DNA of 64,000 nucleotides from Adiantum capillus-veneris (taxonomy: Eukaryota > Streptophyta > Polypodiopsida > Polypodiales > Pteridaceae). Below, in pieces: positions 57,780-64,000 of this stretch (positions are counted from its first letter, which is position 1; each line of letters opens with the position of its first letter). The notes beneath the pieces are model-generated. The model was given only the letters and a program-made list of their open reading frames with translations. It had not been told where the DNA came from and ran no database searches. The stretch is from contig CM043953.1 in assembly GCA_014529385.2 (NCBI GenBank), positions 85,526,342-85,590,341 of the forward strand. The letters run 5' to 3'. Position numbers and translations under genes: made by a program.

Positions 57780-58507
57780 TTCTCCCCCCTCCTCCCCTGT
57801 ATAAAGAGGGGTCACCATCACACTAAACACACACAACATCACCAAAGAGTACACTATGCACTGTGTGCGCCTAGTTCACACACACACACCCACACCATCA
57901 CCATCACCGCAATCACCATGCTCGTCTTGAGCATGACCTCTACACCCTTGGACTATGGAAGATGAAGGGCAGCTAAATGAAGGATGATGGCCATAACCCT
58001 CGTGCGAGTCTTCGCCATTAGCTCCCACCTATCCGCCATGTGCTCTACCACTCTCTCCCTTCTCTTTCCCCTACCCTATGCTCCCCATTTCATCACCTTA
58101 TTCTCTAAATAAAGCTTGAGGTTTTGTGAGTATGTTTCTTGCAATGTTTTGCCCATGTGAGGTGTGCGGAATCGCCACCTAGTCTTGTGTTTGGAGTGAG
58201 CTTGTGTATGTGTGAAGGGTGTGCGGATTCGCCATCCTTCTGTGGTGCCTAAGTACTAAGCCGCTATACACACTCTCTCTCTCTCTCTCTCTTACTTGAT
58301 CTCATTCCCTTTCCTCTTCATCATTACTTCCAAGCATCCATCTCTCTTGGATGAAAACTTTGTTATGGTGGTGTGTTGTTTGCGTCCTAGCCGCTCAAGC
58401 TAGGTGGTGCCCTTGTTCGCTTTACCGTGACAGGCTCGAGGCACGCCATTCGTTCCCCGGTGTTTTAGAGGCCGTCGGGGGTTCAGGGTTCGCTTTGATC
58501 CCGTCAT
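57780..58507 (+). repeat. Probable LTR of element E (left limit not determined)
   Basis: TGTATAAAGAGG (57799) followed by CA-rich sequence looks like promoter and transcript start, AATAAA occurs near 58107, and the segment ends CCCGTCA before TTTGGTGCCCCCACTGAGG, a plausible primer-site position. No second LTR is in the window, so this rests on position alone. U3 may reach back to about 56970. Confidence 0.4.
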
Positions 58508-59365
58508 TTGGTGCCCCCACTGAGGATATTTTCATGAAACCCTTCAGTTTACAAGACTGAAACCCCTAAACTATTGTGAATGGATGAATGGCTAACAGGA
58601 TTTGCTAATTGGACGACAGAAGAAGAAGAGCTTGAAGCACAATTGGACGAACTCCGCATCTCCATCTAAGCTCGAGTGCCAGGCGTAACGGTAATCGATT
58701 TGCAGTGGGAGAGTCAAACAACACGCTAAACCCAGTGGATATACATAGGCCAAGTGCCAAGAAGAAGAAGGAGAAGGTCGAAACCATGTCCGCAACCTAC
58801 AACCAACCAACAACAACAAAATGGAAGGAGCTCTGCACAATAGAGAATCAACACTATTCTACTTTGAGAATCGGGTAACTCAAGTCACCGAGGTAATTAT
58901 CACAGTCAGTTTTCAAGTCGCACCTGATGCTGCAGCACAGATAACGGAAGAATTGGCTCACACTCTCACTAGAGAAACTAGGGATCTACTGAGTTTGTTT
59001 CAAGAAAGAACACCACCCTCTCCCACAAGCTTGGACAGTGACTAAGCACCTCTAAGCTTCACATGAATCAGTACAACCTACCTCAAGACAGATCACACAT
59101 ACCAACACGTGTACACTCAATCAAGGTATTACTGGACTTGAAGACTCACTACCAGCACGTCATTGACACCATGCTGGGTGGGGAGCGGTTTTTTGAGGTT
59201 CTGGCATCAGATCAACCATTTGTCTTACCTTTGGTACAAGGCAATGTACCGTTTGAAGTTTTAATCTATGTCCTAGTATAAGAGGGTATACACGCCTCCT
59301 TGTAAAAAAGGAAAAAAACTTTTGCAAGTTAAGCAGTGTGTCTTTCTAGCTCTCTCTCAGTAATC
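58508..59365 (+). other. Leader and possible N-terminal Gag remnants of element E
   Basis: Contains fragments such as TEEEELEAQLDELRI (about 58610-58665) and a 74-codon frame at 58821-59045 with QITEELAHTLTRETRDL. They may be Gag-linked pieces. The frames do not join cleanly. Confidence 0.4.
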
Positions 59366-59833
59366 ATGGCAAGTGTAGCATTTCCAACATTTAAAGAAAA
59401 GAAGGGGGAGGATTTGGTAACAGACTTCCTAGATGACTTTGAAGTAGCATGTGTAGTGAGCAACAAAGATACGGATGAATCCCGGGTTAGAATCTTTAAG
59501 CATCTCATGAAGCTAGAAGCTAGATCATGGTACAATGCACTTCCACAAGAAACCAAGGATGACTGGGAACCCTTAAAAACCGCTTTTAAGAGGCGCTTTG
59601 GGGGAGGTACCACTTCAGAAAAGTTGTGGGACAAGTTGAGAGACTTGAAGCAGGAGGGTCTTTTAGAATATGCCACCTATGAGTCCAAATTTGTGGATTT
59701 GTGGGAACGGTGGGTTGAGTCACTGGCAAGGGAGGAAGCTACACCCGATTTCCTAAAAAAAGATCGGTTCATGCATGGCTTATGGCCGCTTCTCAAGGAG
59801 AAGGTGAAAGGTAGATTCCCGGCTACGTACTAG
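59366..59833 (+). pseudogene. Element E: truncated Gag
   Basis: From ATG 59366: FPTFKEKKGEDLVTDFLDDF, KLEARSWYNALPQETKDDW, LKTAFKRRFGGG and LEYATYESKFVDLWERWVES, a clear retrotransposon Gag core of about 155 residues. It stops at RFPATY, where opposite-strand Gag sequence begins; zinc knuckle and pol are missing. Confidence 0.85.
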
Positions 59834-60728
59834 TTAGCCGTTGTCCTTGCTCCCCACACTTAAAACACTTGTGGTCCTTGCAAAAAGCGTCAAGCTCTTC
59901 AAAAAAGAGTTTGTTTTTACCATTGTAAACTCCCTTTTCCTTGGATCGATTTTTGTTTTTGTTGTTGTTGGAATTTCCTTGGGAAGAATTTTGGGCAGTG
60001 TTTTTTCCCTTGGCATCACTTTTGTCTTTATTTTCCATGGGCTTGACATTCCATCAAGCCCCCTATTGGATATTGCTGCGTGAAGCAACCATAGTGTAGT
60101 GTTTTACTTCAGTGATAGAACCAAGCCATTGAGAATCGACATACTCGGCCATCTCTCCGGGTAATCCCGCACAAAACTATTTCTTTTTCTCGAGAAAGTC
60201 TATCTTTTGAAAGATAGTATCCTTGAGATTTAAGTCCCAAAACTTGTCTACATGTTTGTGGATAGACTCATGAGAGAGACACTTCAAACTATGCCATTCG
60301 GTAAGCATTTTGTCCTTTGCATCGCTTGCAAGGAGTTGCTTCATGATGGATACTCGTAGATTTTTCCATGTCTTTGGGGCTTTGCCGTTACCACGACAGC
60401 TACCCAACCATTGATGATATGATTTTCGGAAGTGCATAGCTACATGGTGTAGCTTGGAGGACTCTATGAAGTCCTTGTCTTTTTGGTGGATACAAGCGTA
60501 TGCACACCAAACCCTGTGAACACTCGATTTTATCGAAGAAAGCCATGTATTTCAACATATGATGAGTTGTAGTTGTGATGTAATTAGACAATACCCTCTC
60601 TACTTCTCTGAGTCTACACCCTTGGAAGAGGCCAGATGGACGTGGGAAGGCTCCCTTAACTTTTAAAGTCAAAACCCTTAGTTTGGAGAGGAGAATTATC
60701 ATTAGCTTGAAGGTATTGAAAACGTGCA
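59826..60728 (-). pseudogene. Element G: truncated Gag with broken zinc knuckle
   Basis: From the right: HQKDKDFIESSKLHHVAM, KTWKNLRVSIMKQLLASDAK, MLTEWHSLKCLSHESIHKHV and DKFWDLNLKD (60440-60180) form a Gag core. Then LPGEMAEYVDSQWLGS, a Lys/Asn-rich stretch, and CFKCGEQGQR, a knuckle cut at the junction with element E near 59830. The right end is cut at the start of the element D LTR. Confidence 0.75.
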
Positions 60729-61713
60729 CTGTGGGAGCCTCTTATTGCTACAAATTGTAATCTTCTTTTCTCCTGGACTGTTGTTAGAAGCTGGACACAC
60801 CCTACGGAAAATGACTGCTCGGCGGATTATTATTTTTTGTAATTAATCATTTGTTAAGGAAACCCAACATTTCACCTTTGTAAATATTGGGGCTTACAAA
60901 AGTTTCCAGATTGTATCCCAGTTTTGACATTTAGATTGCGTAGATGGTTAAATTGGAACATTAGGGTTTGAGAATTGTAAGGTATTTATACCACTTTTTG
61001 ACCTTAATGAAAAAACCTTTTGTCATTTTTAAAAAGTTTTGAAGTCTATGAGTGAGCGTACTGTGTATGAGAGAGAGTGAGAGCTTCTTCTTGACGCTAC
61101 ACGCGCACCGATGGTCGGAATCGAGTGCGGAGAAGTGCAACGTGTTGCCCCCGACGAGAGCTACACATCAATACCTACATTGTGCGCGTACGGTCCGGTT
61201 TTTTGAGCTCCATCTACGAGCTTCTTCTGGTGATTTGGTGAGCATACGTTATCCGTTTCTGCATTTCAGCATATCCACGCGTTCGCATTGAGTAGAGCTA
61301 CACATTAGGCACTTTAAATTTTGAAAACGACGACTTGCAAATTTCGGCCAGACATCCTACGTGATTTTGCAACTAAGTGTTTTGGATTTGGATTTTGGTT
61401 CATAGACCTTAGGGAGAGGGACCTATTGGTGTTAGTAGGGTCTCCTTCAAGTTCAGTGGCGTTTCGAGATTGTTTGATGGGTATTCGGCTCTAGAAAGCG
61501 TTGTAGGAAGTTTCCTCTTATGCACTCCTGAAGACTGTAGCTTAGACATTGGGTAGAGACCTCTGTAGGAATTAATTAGGAGTCGGTCGAGTGTAGGTTG
61601 ACACCCTATTCTTGCTTACACGCACCTACGGGTCGAGCTTCGTCCTTAGTTGACAAATCTTGTTAGGTGAGTTCTCGCTGTGCTAACGTCCGTCGCGATG
61701 TATCTGTCCAACA
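60729..61713 (+). repeat. 5' LTR of element D (start tentative)
   Basis: Ends CTGTCCAACA at 61713 before the primer site. The start is placed at the TGTGGGAGCC where the Gag of G is cut, giving 985 bp, close to B's LTR. Contains GTATTTATACC (about 60981) as a TATA-like site and the half-palindrome GACATCCTACGTGATTTTGC at 61351-61370. No second LTR in the window. Confidence 0.6.
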
Positions 61714-61714
61714 T

Positions 61715-61732
61715 TGGCGCCGCTGCCGGGGA
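61715..61732 (+). other. Primer binding site of element D
   Basis: TGGCGCCGCTGCCGGGGA, one change from the tRNA-Asp complement of element A. Confidence 0.9.
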
Positions 61733-63542
61733 CGAAAACCTTAGGTAGGTGATCGAGACTAGTCCTTGAGGATAGGGATTCTTTGGCTTGCCAAGAGTCT
61801 TGTTTTACATTTAGATAGGATCAGAGGGTGGAGGACTCTCTAGGTCTTAGAGGGAGTCTAGGGAGAGCGTGTCATTCCTAGATCCTTCGACTAAGGTAGA
61901 CTTAGGTAGACTTAGGTAGTTTTTAGTTGAGTTGTGGTGTAGAGAGTAGGAGTTGGAGTGGTAGAAGCGGTGAGAGGAGAGCTTGAGAGTCCGGAGAGGT
62001 CAGGAAGCAACCAAAACACCATTATCACCATTCCACATGATGAGTAGGAGTAGGATAAGTAGGACATCATGATTTAGGATCTAGAGCACTTCATGCATGT
62101 ATACTTGCTTGTTAGATTCATCACACAAGGTTGTAAAAGACGCAAAAGTGTGTTTGAAAGCTGAAGTGAAGTCCAAAAGTTGCTATGAGTGTTTTTGATA
62201 GAGCTACAGAGCATCAGGAGCACTTCTGTCAGGAAAAAAATAAATTTTAAGCCAGGAGAAATCCTACGCGTAGGATATCTATAGGCTAATCTGGTGGAAA
62301 TTTTGGAATTTTGAGTTGACCAATGTGTTCAGAAGGTAGGTTTTACCCTATTTTCACCTGAAAGTGGAAATTTGACCATATCTTGACAGGATAAGGCCAG
62401 ATAGGCTGAAATTGCCAGACATCCTACCCAAATTGTGCCAAGGCATTATTTTAAGACCAAAACCATAGGATGGATGCATGCGCATGATCTGCATGATATA
62501 TTGAGTGACTGAGAAAGTTTTCATCTCAATTGGGTGAGAAAATTGGGTTCTAAGCAGACTTTAGTACTTTTGATTGAAAAAGGCTAGAACAGCTAAAATT
62601 GGGGTCTTTTGAAATCCAAACCAAAATCTAAGCATACCACTGGGTTGCTAACATCAAGGGGAAGCTGTGGGTCAAGTATGGGGTTAAACAGGACAAACAG
62701 ACATCCTATACGTAGGATGTCATCTGTGTGATTTTGCACTCCAAACTCACTTTTGAGCATACCAAAGTGATCAGCACCTTAAGGAGAGTTTCAGCTTTGC
62801 ATTTGAAGCCATTTTGAGCAAAAAGACATGCTACGCGTAGAATGTCTAATGCATGAAGTTGAAGCCAGAAATTGACTGTGGGTATAGCAGGGTGTTATAT
62901 AGCCCAAGGCAAGCCTCCTAGTCAACTTTGGTCCAAATGGGAGTTGATTTGACTGGTCAGACCAATAGCAGGCTCCTAAAACAGATTTCTGACAAATTGA
63001 CCAGCTTCTAGGTTTCCAAATCAAAAAGTAAAAAACAGCTGTGGACTTAGCACATCAAGGGGAATCCATAGTGCAAAAATCCAAGCAAAACAGAGCAAGA
63101 GACATCCTATGCGTAGGATGTCTACTGGGGCTTAGGGAAGAGAAAATTTGACTAAGCTTATATAGTGAGGTTCCATTTAACTTAAGGTTTCCAGAACTTC
63201 TTTCAGAAGTGAATTTGGACCTTGTTTGACCCTTTGACGGAGCAAAGACAGAATTGAAACTTTTTAAGGTAAATTGACCGACATCCAAGGGAAGTACAGT
63301 TCCAGATTAGCAGACCTAATCCAGAACATCAGAAGTGTATAAATACAGTAGTGGTTGAGGTTAACTATCCAGTTATACCAATCATTACTAAAACCACCTC
63401 TAGCAGTTAAATGCTTTGATTCGATTGCCAAAATTAAACGCTTGTGGACAGGTATATTCAACGCAAAGTAAGAAGTTGTGCGGAGATTGATCCTTTGTTA
63501 GGTGAGTGGTTGCATTTGTGCTAAGTTGCATTGCTAAGTTTG
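61733..63542 (+). other. Leader of element D with palindromic repeat array
   Basis: No long coding frame. Palindromes of the type GACATCCTA-GCGTAGGATGTC at 62258-62280, 62700-62721, 62825-62846 and 63101-63122, and a half copy at 62417-62429. A TTAGGTGAGT donor-like site lies near 63499, shortly before the coding start. Confidence 0.8.
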
Positions 63543-64000
63543 ATGAATTTAAGATCAGGAAGCATTTCTAGAGACCAAAAGTTGGCAGGTGACCAAGGTA
63601 GCTTAGTGTCCACCGATGAGAGTGTAACTCAGGCAAGGCTAGATCCAATAGCCTCGATTATTGAGGAGGGTAGTGATACTGACTCTTCATCAGGCAAATT
63701 CTTCTTCATGATTGGGTAGTCAACAACCCAGGAGGTTTCACCTATGAAGGACTAATGCTAGGAGGAAGCACCTCCCTAAGACCTTTGAACGGTTTAAAGT
63801 TCACTACGATCTTCTTAGAAGGAACAAACTCAAGGGTAGCCCTAGTTTATTCTGACTATCGAGGACGCAAGTGTATTTGTATTGAAGAAAGGCCGGCTCA
63901 GAGACTGGAGATAATTCAAGTCTATGATGATGAAGATAGATTTCGAGACGAAAAGGGGTACCACTATTTGATAGTTAGTAACCCTGAGGATTACAATAGA
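63543..64000 (+). pseudogene. Element D: N-terminal polyprotein domain, partial
   Basis: ATG 63543 starts MNLRSGSISRDQKLAGDQGS with the VSTDESV block shared with B. TAG at 63717 ends that frame, but another frame continues from about 63712 (FTYEGLMLGGSTSLRPL, KFTTIFLEGTN, CICIEERPAQ, DRFRDEKGYHYLIVSNPED) to the window edge, so a frameshift lies near 63713. Gag proper is expected beyond the window. Confidence 0.7.

Larger units (their letters stand above)
60729..64000 (+). mobile_element. Element D: gypsy element related to B, 5' part only
   Basis: LTR, tRNA-Asp-type primer site, 1.8-kb palindrome-bearing leader and the start of an N-terminal domain like that of B. It continues beyond the right edge, so no target duplication can be checked. 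Confidence 0.8.

Noticed and set aside
58351-58560. 69-codon frame with a hydrophobic start resembling a secreted peptide
   Set aside because: It overlaps the probable LTR and primer site of element E and ends in the leader; no independent support.
60400-60729. 109-codon minus frame as a separate gene
   Set aside because: Its right part belongs to the Gag G region and its left part is the wrong frame of the Gag core.
40911-63122. Palindrome arrays as CRISPR or transcription terminators
   Set aside because: Spacing is irregular at hundreds of bases, the genome is plant nuclear, and no T tract follows the palindromes.

Overview
The window looks like nuclear DNA of a land plant. Most of it is Ty1/copia and Ty3/gypsy LTR retrotransposons of plant type. 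It also has long CT/GA and CA/GT microsatellites and one spliced gene of a plant-type family at the left edge. Nothing fixes the species. About 85% of the window can be assigned to mobile elements, and I found no rRNA, tRNA or CRISPR.

Layout. 1-1033 holds two exons (minus strand) of a probable cellular gene. 1034-1836 is microsatellite-rich spacer. 1837-33814 is one nested insertion. The host of the nest is element A (minus strand, target duplication CCATA, tRNA-Asp-type primer site), a gypsy-like element that keeps gag and protease but no polymerase. Inserted into it are: a terminal-inverted-repeat element filled with microsatellites in its left LTR (2516-5317); Copia-1 (9505-15083, duplication TAATT); and gypsy element C (16780-31697, minus strand, duplication CCCAT). 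C was itself entered by Copia-2 (25282-30756, duplication CTTCA). LTR divergence agrees with this order: A most diverged, C about 2%, the copia LTRs almost identical. 33820-39456 is spacer with the gag/protease relic of another element (F).

39462-55600 is element B, a 16-kb plus-strand gypsy element (duplication GGATC) with about 0.9-kb LTRs. Its layout is leader palindrome array, N-terminal domain, gag, protease, RT, RNase H, two tandem H2C2 zinc domains, integrase, a second protease-like domain, a W-x-P-K tail, an internal polypurine tract, a second palindrome array, an extra ORF, a terminal polypurine tract and the LTR. After it come a small TIR element (56250-56538), a perfect 71-bp inverted repeat (56631-56799), two truncated convergent gag fragments (E plus, G minus) and the 5' part of element D. 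D is related to B, has its own palindrome array and leaves the window at the right edge.

The most unusual points are: (1) element-specific palindromic motifs repeated in the leaders of B and D, in B's 3' spacer, and in degenerate form in each LTR; (2) the second protease-like domain and W-x-P-K tail after integrase in B, with the same tail directly after the protease in pol-less A; (3) duplicated H2C2 domains in B; (4) the perfect 71-bp hairpin; (5) decay in A, B and C that is mostly in-frame stops with few frameshifts. All large coding regions except Copia-2, which has one nonsense codon, are clearly broken.
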